A DNA stretch of 64,000 nt, taken from Zoogloea sp. (GTDB lineage Bacteria > Pseudomonadota > Gammaproteobacteria > Burkholderiales > Rhodocyclaceae). The position numbers and the translations under genes were made by a program. Below the pieces are notes generated by a model. The model saw nothing but the letters and a program-made list of their open reading frames with translations, did no database searches and had not been told where the DNA came from. Of the stretch, positions 28,229 through 34,915 are shown piece by piece. Numbering within the stretch: the stretch's first letter is position 1; each line of letters opens with the position of its first letter. Where the stretch lies: positions 1-64,000 of the forward strand of contig NZ_JAQVCN010000015.1 in the NCBI RefSeq assembly GCF_028689785.1, given 5' to 3'.

Positions 28229-30136
28229 TCAATTCACCTCCGTTGCGCCCGTTCCGTCCCACTTCACACGCCGACCGTCGGCCAGCACATAGACCATCCC
28301 GGCCTTGCGCTGGGCCTTGTCGGCCGGCATGGGATTGGCCTGCTGTCCTGATGGCTCCGCCGCCTGCCCAAGCCCTGCCGCCCGCAGCATCGGCTCCGCC
28401 CAGGTCTCAAACGGAACAGGCTTTCCGTCGGCAATAGGCTGGGATGCTCCGTACTGCTTGCCCAGTTCGGCAATCAGGTTCATCCGGGCCTTCACCATTT
28501 CGCTGTCAGCTCTCGGAGGCTCCCGCCCCGACAGATCCCGGATCTGCTGCGCAATCGCGCTGCGCTCTTCCGGGGTCTTGGCGGCTTCGTAGCGGGCCTG
28601 CAGTTCTTCCTGGCGTCGCGCGGCCCGGGTCTGGAAGCCCTGCGCTTCGCGCTTGAGGCCAAGTTCCTCGTTTGCAATGCCCTGGCGGTTCAGCGAATCT
28701 TGCACCTTCATTGCAAGCTGTCGTTGATCATTCTCCTGCTGGTCCGCGGCTTCCTGGCGCCCACTCATGTAGTTCAGCGCGGCAATTCGTGATGCGGCCT
28801 TGTTAGAAAAGAGCAATTCCCGCACAGCCTCATCCGGCGTCCGCTGACGGAACCCGATGCCGTTGCCGCCGTTAAACGCGATCTCGTCGCGCAGCGATGT
28901 CATACCGGCCCGGATCTGGTTTTCCCGCTGCAGGATGCCCATCACGTCGGGGCCGCCGATCCCGTTGGGCTGAAAGCCCAGGCCCGGCCCCGACGGCGCC
29001 GCGCCGGCCGCATCACCCCGCATCGACGCAGGCCGAAATCCTCCCACCGGGTTGCCCTTCATCTCAGCCACGGCCTGGCCCGGGTCGATGTTGGTGAAGA
29101 GCGGCGACTTCCCCGGCTGGTTGATGCGCTGCACGCCGTTGGTGTTCTCAACGGGCGTCACGGTGTAGGGAACGGGGCCGGCGTCCATGTAGCTCTTGGC
29201 AGGATCGGTGACGGGCTTGGTGTCAAGATTTGCTGCCGTGGCGGCGGGCGTTGTCGGGGCTGGGGCTGCGGGCGCGGGAGTCGCCGCCGGGGCCGGGGTC
29301 GGCTTGGAGTCCTCGATCCCAAAAAGCCCTTTTCCAAACTCGACCGCCGGCTGCATTCGCCGCGCCGTCGTGTTCATGCTGTCTTCCATCGCCGCGGGGA
29401 TCATCGCTGCCGTCCCGCGCAGGGTGGCGCCGGCGGCCTTCGCATAGTTCCCCTTGTCGGCGTTCTCGTTCCAGGCGTTACCGATCTGGCCGGCAACCAT
29501 CCGGGTCTGGCTTCCGTCTGCCAGCAAGGAGGCGCCCGGGACTGCCCGGGATGCATCGCCGATCCGCGTACTCATGTCCGCATTGGACTGGGCGTAGATG
29601 TTGCCGGCCCGCTCCGCCTGGTTGCCCGGGTAGGTGTTGGTCGGGCTGGTGGCAAGCGGGCGCTTCTTGTTCGGGTCTTCGACCATGCCGCCGTCGGCAA
29701 AGAACAGCTCCCGGGTAGATGCGTCGTCGCCGTCACTGCCGCCTTGCTCGCCGGCGGGGGTGTGGGTCGCCGCCTTCATGCCCTCCAGCACCTGCACGCC
29801 GATGGCGTGGACCTGCTCCGGAGAAAGGCGAAACTCGCCGTTGCTCAGATTGACGGGCACCTTGGACGTGGGGCCGAAGCCCATTCCCGGAATGTTCGGC
29901 GCCTTGGGCTTGCTGCCAGGGCGGAACCCTACCGCGCTCAGGGCTTCCGGGCCGATCTGCTGCGTGCTGTCCGCCGGCATGATGTAGGTGCCTTCCGGAA
30001 CAGAAGTCTTCACCGAGTCGGAGGTGCCCGTGCCCGGGCCACGCACCAGCCCGCCGGCCCGGAAGCCCCGCGCGGAAGCGTCATCAGGGGGTGCGGCGGG
30101 TGGGGCTTGATGGGGGCGTTTCTGAAATCCGTACAT
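28229..30136 (-). CDS. Virion-associated/structural-like element protein, 635 aa
   Basis: 635 residues from the ATG at 30136 (GGAG 8 bp upstream). Near residues 25-50, GGLVRGPGTGTSDSV and EGTYIMPADSTQQIG form the glycine-rich motif seen in phage tail, internal-virion and tape-measure-like proteins. A Pro/Ala-rich linker (about 285-315, TPAPAATPAPAAPAPTTPA) and a long helical region with REAQGFQTRAARRQEELQARYEAAKTPEERSAIAQQI follow. The C-terminus ends in a small YVLADGRRVKW domain. In podovirus-like phages such proteins are ejected with DNA. It is the only structural-type gene seen in the element. Confidence 0.65.
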   Translation of the reverse strand: MYGFQKRPHQAPPAAPPDDASARGFRAGGLVRGPGTGTSDSVKTSVPEGTYIMPADSTQQIGPEALSAVGFRPGSKPKAPNIPGMGFGPTSKVPVNLSNGEFRLSPEQVHAIGVQVLEGMKAATHTPAGEQGGSDGDDASTRELFFADGGMVEDPNKKRPLATSPTNTYPGNQAERAGNIYAQSNADMSTRIGDASRAVPGASLLADGSQTRMVAGQIGNAWNENADKGNYAKAAGATLRGTAAMIPAAMEDSMNTTARRMQPAVEFGKGLFGIEDSKPTPAPAATPAPAAPAPTTPAATAANLDTKPVTDPAKSYMDAGPVPYTVTPVENTNGVQRINQPGKSPLFTNIDPGQAVAEMKGNPVGGFRPASMRGDAAGAAPSGPGLGFQPNGIGGPDVMGILQRENQIRAGMTSLRDEIAFNGGNGIGFRQRTPDEAVRELLFSNKAASRIAALNYMSGRQEAADQQENDQRQLAMKVQDSLNRQGIANEELGLKREAQGFQTRAARRQEELQARYEAAKTPEERSAIAQQIRDLSGREPPRADSEMVKARMNLIAELGKQYGASQPIADGKPVPFETWAEPMLRAAGLGQAAEPSGQQANPMPADKAQRKAGMVYVLADGRRVKWDGTGATEVN

Positions 30137-30291
30137 GGGGCTGTCTCCGCGAAATGTCTCTGCACCCATTTTTCGGCAGTGAGCCAACAGCTCCAATCCC
30201 CAGAAGGGGGAGTGGCTGATTCCTGCTGTGCATGGCTGCGTGTCGCTTCATGCAGCATCGGTGGCGAGATGCGCTCTTGGCCTGCTCTGAA

Positions 30292-30854
30292 AGGTACGGC
30301 CGTGCCGTAACCTTGCCCTCTGTAACCTTTGTTTCCGTGGATACCTGACTGGATACCCTGCCCCTGGATACCGGGCCGGAGGGATCGCGACCTGAAGTTT
30401 TCTGAAGTGGTGAGCTCTCTCCGGCGGTTTCAAAGGGTGCGATTTGCTGTTACATCGGCTGTTACAGCCTGATCTGTTACGGCGCCTTTCCATGGCAACC
30501 GAGTTGGCAACCAGGGTTTTGGCAACCCGCGTTTTCGTGGAAACCGCCTTGGAAACCTCCGATTTGGAAACCGTGCTTTCCATGGATACGAAGCTGGATA
30601 CCGGCGCCTTGGATACCGCGACGCCTGGACCATCGGGCTCGAAGCTGGTGCTGGCCTGTGCATTGGCGCCGATGATCTGCATCGGCCGACCAATCACCGA
30701 TTCGGTGCGAACCGGGCTGCGAACCTCTTCCCTGCGAACCGCTTTCTTGAGGGCCACCGATCCCGTGGTAACCAGCCTGGTAACCGCGCATCTGGTAACC
30801 GTCGATTCCTTGCGTACCACACTGCGTACCGCCAGCTTGCGTACCTGATCCGCC
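30292..30854. repeat. Modular array: nine 45-bp modules, each repeating one 9-mer three times (spacers 3, 6, 9 bp)
   Basis: Read on the plus strand, each module is W-3-W-6-W-9, where W is NTG-XXX-ACC. Module starts are 30292, 30337, 30447, 30492, 30537, 30582, 30705, 30765 and 30810. The triplet XXX is constant within a module but changes between them: GTA, GAT, TTA, GCA, GAA, GAT, CGA, GTA, CGT. The first module is degenerate, and TTA lacks ACC. Gaps after modules 2, 6 and 7 exceed 45 bp; the gap after 6 holds a CCGATG/CATCGG hairpin (30669-30685). The 9-bp inter-module spacers often end TTTCC. On the minus strand the modules spell Gly-X-Gln..Gly-X-Gln.Gly-X-His, but one module gives a stop codon three times. 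No known repeat family recognised. Confidence 0.9.
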
Positions 30855-30875
30855 CCGATTCAGGTCCGGAATCGG
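30855..30875. repeat. 7-bp inverted repeat at the array edge
   Basis: CCGATTC (30855-30861) and GAATCGG (30869-30875) immediately abut the last module of the array, between it and the HGGxSTG gene. It may bound the array as a transcript hairpin. The other flank (30137-30291) shows no gene. Confidence 0.5.
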
Positions 30876-30905
30876 AGTGGGAAAACGCTAAGTTTTGCTA
30901 GCCCC

Positions 30906-31220
30906 TCATGGGCTTCGCTTCGCCTTCGGCAGAAAACCGTTCATGGCAGCCCTGGCCCGGCCCGCATCGGACGTGGGGCCGGTGCTGAGCCCACCATGGA
31001 GCTTGCACCGGCCGTTCTCCCAAAGGTCCGTCCGCTTGCAGGGTGTGCCGGCCCGAGTCTTCGCACCGCAGGTGAGCCCCTGAAGATCCTCGGGGAGCGC
31101 AGGGAAAGCCGGGGGCGGATGCCCGTAGCCCCGGGCTCGCCAGGCTGCGCCGATCTCCGCACTGGCTTGGCAATAGGCCCGCCAGCGGGCGCGGCGTACC
31201 TTGTTCAAATCGATGCCCAT
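30906..31220 (-). CDS. HGGxSTG-motif zinc-binding element protein, 104 aa
   Basis: 104 residues. GGAGG precedes the ATG. The core reads LTCGAKTRAGTPCKRTDLWENGRCKLHGGLSTGP, with three cysteines and a histidine that can bind zinc and the HGGxSTG signature. Such small proteins are common in prophages, often near packaging genes, with unknown biochemical role. It lies upstream of the modular array, and then of the virion-like gene, on the same strand. Confidence 0.82.
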   Translation of the reverse strand: MGIDLNKVRRARWRAYCQASAEIGAAWRARGYGHPPPAFPALPEDLQGLTCGAKTRAGTPCKRTDLWENGRCKLHGGLSTGPTSDAGRARAAMNGFLPKAKRSP

Positions 31221-31261
31221 TCCCTGCGCCTCCTACTTCAGCCAGTGCCTGGTGTCCTTCC

Positions 31262-31717
31262 TCATTCGTCGAGTGCGCTGGATGTCGCCTTCTGTCGCGC
31301 CTCCAACTCGTGGATCTTGAGACGCAGATCGGCCACGACCTGAACGATGGTCTGCTCGGTGTCGATCCCGATGAACTGCAGTGCGGCTCCGGCCTGGACA
31401 CCTGCCAGGGTCCGATCTTCGCGAGGGGTGAGCGTCAGCACTTCATCCCCGATCTCGATCTTCACCAGGCCATCGGGCATCACGGTTTTTGAGATCGGGC
31501 GCGCTGGCGGGTGGATCACCGCCGGGACGAACACACCGCGGCTTTTCCGGATCAGTAGCCCGTCATCCACCAGGGTGGCGAGCCGGTCATCAATGATCGT
31601 GAGGGTCAGCCCGGTGAGCTCCCGCAGCGCTTCGCGGGTGACCATTTGTTGGGCGTTATGCATGTCCTGCACCGCGTCAAGGATCTGCTGCTTCGTTGTG
31701 CGCTGGATTGCGGCCAT
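31262..31717 (-). CDS. Winged-helix-like element protein, 151 aa
   Basis: 151 residues. GGAGG precedes the ATG, which shares a base with the upstream stop (TGATG). The N-terminal region (TTKQQILDAVQDMH, VTREALRELTGLTLTIIDDRLATLVDDGLLIRKSRGVFVP) is a typical winged helix with the wing at GLLIRKSRGVFVP. A beta segment (LVKIEIGDEVLTLTPRE) and a C-terminal coiled coil (VVADLRLKIHELEARQ) follow. Probably a DNA-binding regulator of the element; the target is unknown. Confidence 0.7.
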   Translation of the reverse strand: MAAIQRTTKQQILDAVQDMHNAQQMVTREALRELTGLTLTIIDDRLATLVDDGLLIRKSRGVFVPAVIHPPARPISKTVMPDGLVKIEIGDEVLTLTPREDRTLAGVQAGAALQFIGIDTEQTIVQVVADLRLKIHELEARQKATSSALDE

Positions 31718-31875
31718 CAGTGTGCCTCCTGAGTCTGTTGCATCGTGGTGCCTTGGTGGAATCGTGGGTTCGTGAAAATCGGGCCGCTGGTGCGTTTTTC
31801 TGGGGTGGGGTGCGGCATGCCCATGTCCGACCCCTCAAAAATCGAAGGGCGGGGCTTTCTCGTCGGCCCGGTCAT
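31717..31875 (-). CDS. Small element protein, 52 aa
   Basis: 52 residues (MTGPTRKPRPSIFEGSDMGM and PIFTNPRFHQGTT) coupled at both ends: its ATG overlaps the dnaB-like stop (ATGA) and its stop overlaps the next ATG. AAAGGA lies 9 bp upstream. Proline-rich and probably unstructured. Coupling is the main evidence that it is translated; function unknown. Confidence 0.6.
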   Translation of the reverse strand: MTGPTRKPRPSIFEGSDMGMPHPTPEKRTSGPIFTNPRFHQGTTMQQTQEAH

Positions 31876-33251
31876 GCTTCGAATCCTTTTGATCGCCCCG
31901 GCTTTCTGGGGTGAGTCGATTCGGGGTAGGGGCCGTCGAAGTCGGAGAACCGCATCCGCGGGCCATCCAGGGCCAGCAGGCATTCACCGGTCGGGCCGTT
32001 GCGGTTCTTGCGGATCAGCAGGTGGGCGATGCCTTCCCACTCCGGGGCGTCCTTGGGCATCGACTCGCGGTGGAGCATTCCGACAATGTCCGCGTCCTGC
32101 TCGATTTCGCCCGAGTCCCGCAGGTCGGCCAGTGTGGGCTTCTTGTCCAACCGCCCCTCGCTGGCCCGGTTGAGCTGGGCCAATGCAATTACCGGCACCC
32201 GCAGTTCCTTGGCCATGGCCTTCAGCCCACGGGAGATGCTGCCCACCTCTTGCGCCCGGTTGTCACCGGTGCCGCGCATCAGACCCAGGTAGTCGATCAC
32301 CACCAGCCCCAGTCCGTGGGTGCGCTGGATGCGTCGTGCCTTCGCCCTGACGTAGGGGACGCCCACGGCCGGCGTATCGTCGATGAACATGGGCCAAGCC
32401 ATCGAGGCGCCCACGGCTGCGCTCATGCGGTCCCAGTTGTAGCGGTCATCTGTGCCGGCACGCATTTCCTGCACCGATACGCCGGATCGGGCCGCCAGGA
32501 TGCGGGCGGCTATCTCGCGGCGGGTCATCTCCAGCGTGAAGAACGCCACTGGCGTGCCGCCGGCTGCGACGTGGGCGGCGATGTTGCAGCCCGCAACGGT
32601 CTTGCCGACGCTGGGGCGGGCGGCCACGATCACCAACTGCCCGGGCTCCAGCCCGCCGGTCATCTCGTCGAAGCGGTGAAAGCCGGTTCCAAGCCCGGCG
32701 AGCTTTCCGCCATGCTCCATTCGCGCCTGAACGTCGGCGACCACATCACAGAGCGCATCCTGCAGGCGGATCGGCTCTGTGCCGGTGTGATCGACAAGGG
32801 CCTGCATGCTGGCTTCGGCCTCCGCGGCGATTTCCGCAGGGGACCGGCCAGCAGGCGTGGCGCAGGCGGCCAGAATGTCGGCTGCCGTCTGCTGCAGTCC
32901 ACGCAGGGTGGCCCGCTCCCGGATTGTTCGGGCGTAGGCCTTCGCGTTGCTGGCGAGGAATCCGCAGTTCCCCAGCTCCCCCAGGTAGGCCACGCCGCCG
33001 GCGCGGTCTGCCTCGCCCCTGGCTTCCAGGGCGTCGAAGACCGTGAGCAGATCCACTGCTCGGCCAGAGTCGTGAAGAGCCTTGGCCGCGGCGAAGATCG
33101 TTCGATGGTCGGCCCGGTAGAAATCCGCAGCACTCACGGCGCCTTCGATGCGGTCGAGCACTCGCGCTCCATCAACCAGTATGGCGCCAAGCAGGCCTTG
33201 CTCCGCTTCGATGGAGTGGGGCGGCAGGTTGCGCAGGTCGGGGGCGCTCAT
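31872..33251 (-). CDS. Replicative DNA helicase, DnaB type (element-encoded)
   Basis: 459 residues from the ATG at 33251, which shares a base with the preceding stop; an upstream GTG is less likely. The DnaB N-terminal domain begins LPPHSIEAEQGLLGAILVD. The RecA-like core has Walker A ARPSVGKTVAG, Walker B VVIDYLGLM and the DLRDSGEIEQDADIVGMLHR block. A hexameric helicase that, with the adjacent replication protein, would open and copy the excised element. It is shorter than and distinct from chromosomal DnaB in the N-terminal collar. Confidence 0.93.
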   Translation of the reverse strand: MSAPDLRNLPPHSIEAEQGLLGAILVDGARVLDRIEGAVSAADFYRADHRTIFAAAKALHDSGRAVDLLTVFDALEARGEADRAGGVAYLGELGNCGFLASNAKAYARTIRERATLRGLQQTAADILAACATPAGRSPAEIAAEAEASMQALVDHTGTEPIRLQDALCDVVADVQARMEHGGKLAGLGTGFHRFDEMTGGLEPGQLVIVAARPSVGKTVAGCNIAAHVAAGGTPVAFFTLEMTRREIAARILAARSGVSVQEMRAGTDDRYNWDRMSAAVGASMAWPMFIDDTPAVGVPYVRAKARRIQRTHGLGLVVIDYLGLMRGTGDNRAQEVGSISRGLKAMAKELRVPVIALAQLNRASEGRLDKKPTLADLRDSGEIEQDADIVGMLHRESMPKDAPEWEGIAHLLIRKNRNGPTGECLLALDGPRMRFSDFDGPYPESTHPRKPGRSKGFEA

Positions 33252-34084
33252 CAGATGCACCCCCGAAACATGGCTTCCCGCTGAGCCGGTACCGAGGGCG
33301 TGGCCGCCGCTGGCTCATTTTCATACTTGCCTTCGAGGATCTTCACGAAGTTCGAAGGCGTGACGATCCACTCCAGATCGATCTCAAACGGACGGCGCCC
33401 TGGCGTCGAGGTCTTGCCCGTCAGAAAGTCGGACTCGGCGATGTAGCCAAAGAACTTGGCCCACCAGTCGAGGCTCTGGCGCTTGGCTTCCTCCTTCCAC
33501 CTGGCGCGGAGCTTTGCCTTTCTGGTGTCGTTCCAGGATCGGACATGACGGCCTGTCGGCAGAATCTCGTGGTACAGGTCCATGATCGCCTGATGCGGGC
33601 AAGGGTCGGCAGCTTTGCTGCTGACAGGGGGCTCGTCCCCTACCTTGGTCTGTTCACTGGTCTGTTCTATGGTCTGTTCTTTGCCCGTTCCCGATTCCGG
33701 TACCCGCAAGCGTGTACCCGATTCCGGTACCCCTCCCGTCCCCGATTTCGGAACCGTTCCGTAATTCGGAACCGTTCCGGTTTCGGGTACCGTTTCCGCG
33801 TCAATCAAGTCGGGAACCGTGATTGCGTAACGGGTCGATTTCGAGTGACCGCCTTTGCCATCTTTGCGCAGCCAGCCCAAGCGCTCGAGGTCGGTGGTTG
33901 CCGTCGAAACGTGGCAGACGCTCATGCCGCAGCGTTCAGCGATCTGTGCACGCGACGGCCACACGATGTCCGTGTTCTTGTTTCGGAACGAGAAGAGCAC
34001 ACCAAGGACGCGCATCTGCTTGAGCGTCAGGCGCTTGTCGGCCCAGACTTCAACCGGGACTATTGAAAAGATCGCCGTGGCCAT
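33251..34084 (-). CDS. Phage-type replication initiation protein with N-terminal HTH
   Basis: 277 residues from the ATG at 34084. The N-terminus (VEVWADKRLTLKQMRVLGVLFSFRNKNTDIVWPSRAQIAERCGMSVCHVSTATTDLERLGWL) is the helix-turn-helix of phage O/DnaA-N-like replication proteins. A linker follows with five VPxxGT-type repeats (VPETGT, VPNYGT, VPKSGT, VPESGT twice). The C-terminal helical domain (ALRARWKEEA-like, WWAKFFGYIAESDFLTG) is probably the helicase-loading part. Its stop is fused to the dnaB start, the classic initiator-helicase pair. Confidence 0.82.
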   Translation of the reverse strand: MATAIFSIVPVEVWADKRLTLKQMRVLGVLFSFRNKNTDIVWPSRAQIAERCGMSVCHVSTATTDLERLGWLRKDGKGGHSKSTRYAITVPDLIDAETVPETGTVPNYGTVPKSGTGGVPESGTRLRVPESGTGKEQTIEQTSEQTKVGDEPPVSSKAADPCPHQAIMDLYHEILPTGRHVRSWNDTRKAKLRARWKEEAKRQSLDWWAKFFGYIAESDFLTGKTSTPGRRPFEIDLEWIVTPSNFVKILEGKYENEPAAATPSVPAQREAMFRGCI

Positions 34085-34086
34085 CG

Positions 34087-34248
34087 CTACAGGCCCGCCT
34101 TCCTTGCAGCCCGAAGGCATGCCTGGGCGTACTCGACCGGAGACAGCCCAGCTCGGCGAAACTCTGCCTTCAGAGCCTCATAGCGCTGGACGGCCGCATC
34201 CACTGACCGAGCCAGCTTGACCCTCTTTCGCTTCGGGGGCGCCCTCAT
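34087..34248 (-). CDS. Small basic element protein, 53 aa
   Basis: 53 residues (MRAPPKRKRVKLARSVDAAV, then YEALKAEFRRAGLSPVEYAQACLRAA) with a basic N-terminus and two helices. ATGA overlap with the upstream HTH gene and a 2-bp gap to the replication gene show translational coupling. Possibly a small DNA-binding accessory protein; no family recognised. Confidence 0.65.
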   Translation of the reverse strand: MRAPPKRKRVKLARSVDAAVQRYEALKAEFRRAGLSPVEYAQACLRAARKAGL

Positions 34249-34538
34249 TCGAGTCCCCCTTCTGCCTGGAAACCCGGAGCCGGCCAAAGCGGTACGCCAA
34301 GCGAGTACAGCGCAACATTGCGCCGGATACGGCCACGAAACTCCACTGCAGGCAGGAGCGTGGTCACGACGTTGAATCCCTGGGCGCGCAGATCGTAGAC
34401 ACGAGCGGCAGCTTCGGGGATGGCAAGCTCCGCGGTCAGACGGAAGGACAGCACAGACCCTTCGCTGCGCAGCAGCTCAAGCACCTCGGCGCATTGCCCG
34501 GTGACGGCTGGCGGCCTATGATCGCGGGAGGGAGTCAT
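34245..34538 (-). CDS. HTH-type element regulator, 97 aa
   Basis: 97 residues from the ATG at 34538, which shares a base with the upstream stop. The helix-turn-helix lies in QCAEVLELLRSEGSVLSFRLTAELAIPEAAARVYDLRAQGFNVVT. The tail RNVALYSLGVPLWP is typical of short prophage-encoded winged HTH proteins. It sits second in the replication operon and probably regulates it or assists initiation. Confidence 0.75.
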   Translation of the reverse strand: MTPSRDHRPPAVTGQCAEVLELLRSEGSVLSFRLTAELAIPEAAARVYDLRAQGFNVVTTLLPAVEFRGRIRRNVALYSLGVPLWPAPGFQAEGGLE

Positions 34539-34768
34539 CACGCCACCTCGCCGCGGGCCAGTGCATCTATCTGATCGACGGGCCAAGCCAAAAACCGGTT
34601 GGCGCGCTTGACCGGCCGGACGCCGTAGTACGCGCCATCGCGGCACAGGGCGGCGCGCAGGGTCTGGGGACGGACGCCGAGCATTGCGGCGGCTTCTTCG
34701 GTGGAGTAGGTGTGCAGGATCGACGCACAGTCCGTGCGCCGGGTGCTGGGGATGGTTACGGCTTGCAT
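34538..34768 (-). CDS. Excisionase-like HTH protein, 76 aa
   Basis: 76 residues from the ATG at 34768 (GGAG 9 bp upstream; an earlier ATG at 34786 is less favoured). STEEAAAMLGVRPQTLRAALCRDGAYYGVRPVKRANRFLAWPVDQIDALARGE is an HTH_17/excisionase-type winged helix. It is the first gene of the leftward replication operon, directly after a repeat-rich control region, a usual place for a repressor or Xis-like protein. Confidence 0.78.
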   Translation of the reverse strand: MQAVTIPSTRRTDCASILHTYSTEEAAAMLGVRPQTLRAALCRDGAYYGVRPVKRANRFLAWPVDQIDALARGEVA

Positions 34769-34832
34769 CGCGGTTTCTCCGTGCATTGATCACGGAAACC
34801 ACGATATTTAGCGGCGTTGCTCGGCGAAAATC

Positions 34833-34914
34833 CGGCGGAATGCTGGCGGAAAAGTGGCGGAAGTTTGACGCATTCCGCCGACCCTCGCCTGCTTTGCTGG
34901 CGGGAAAGTGGCGG
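34833..34914. repeat. Origin-like control region: 20-bp direct repeats plus 11-bp inverted repeat
   Basis: TGCTGGCGG-AAAGTGGCGG type repeats at 34841-34860 and 34895-34914 match at 19 of 20 bases. CGGCGGAATGC (34833-34843) is mirrored at 34870-34880. The cluster of GCGGAA motifs sits next to an AT-rich patch (near 34801-34812) and directly upstream of the HTH/initiator/helicase operon, as expected for an iteron-type origin or operator. Confidence 0.6.
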
Positions 34915-34915
34915 A

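Noticed and set aside
27789-28262. 157-codon version of the excisionase-like gene
   Set aside because: The extra N-terminus overlaps a separate small gene in another frame, and the ATG at 28049 has a good ribosome site.
30248-30820. 190-codon minus-strand frame through the modular array as a protein gene
   Set aside because: It is a different frame from the Gly-X-Gln frame, starts inside the array and owes its openness to repeat composition; no ribosome site or domain supports it.
30292-30854. CRISPR or TIGR-like guide array
   Set aside because: There is no constant repeat with unique spacers; the repeated word is unique to each module and occurs three times inside it.
34833-34914. CRISPR-like repeats
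   Set aside because: Only two direct repeats and an inverted repeat, beside a replication operon; origin or operator is simpler.
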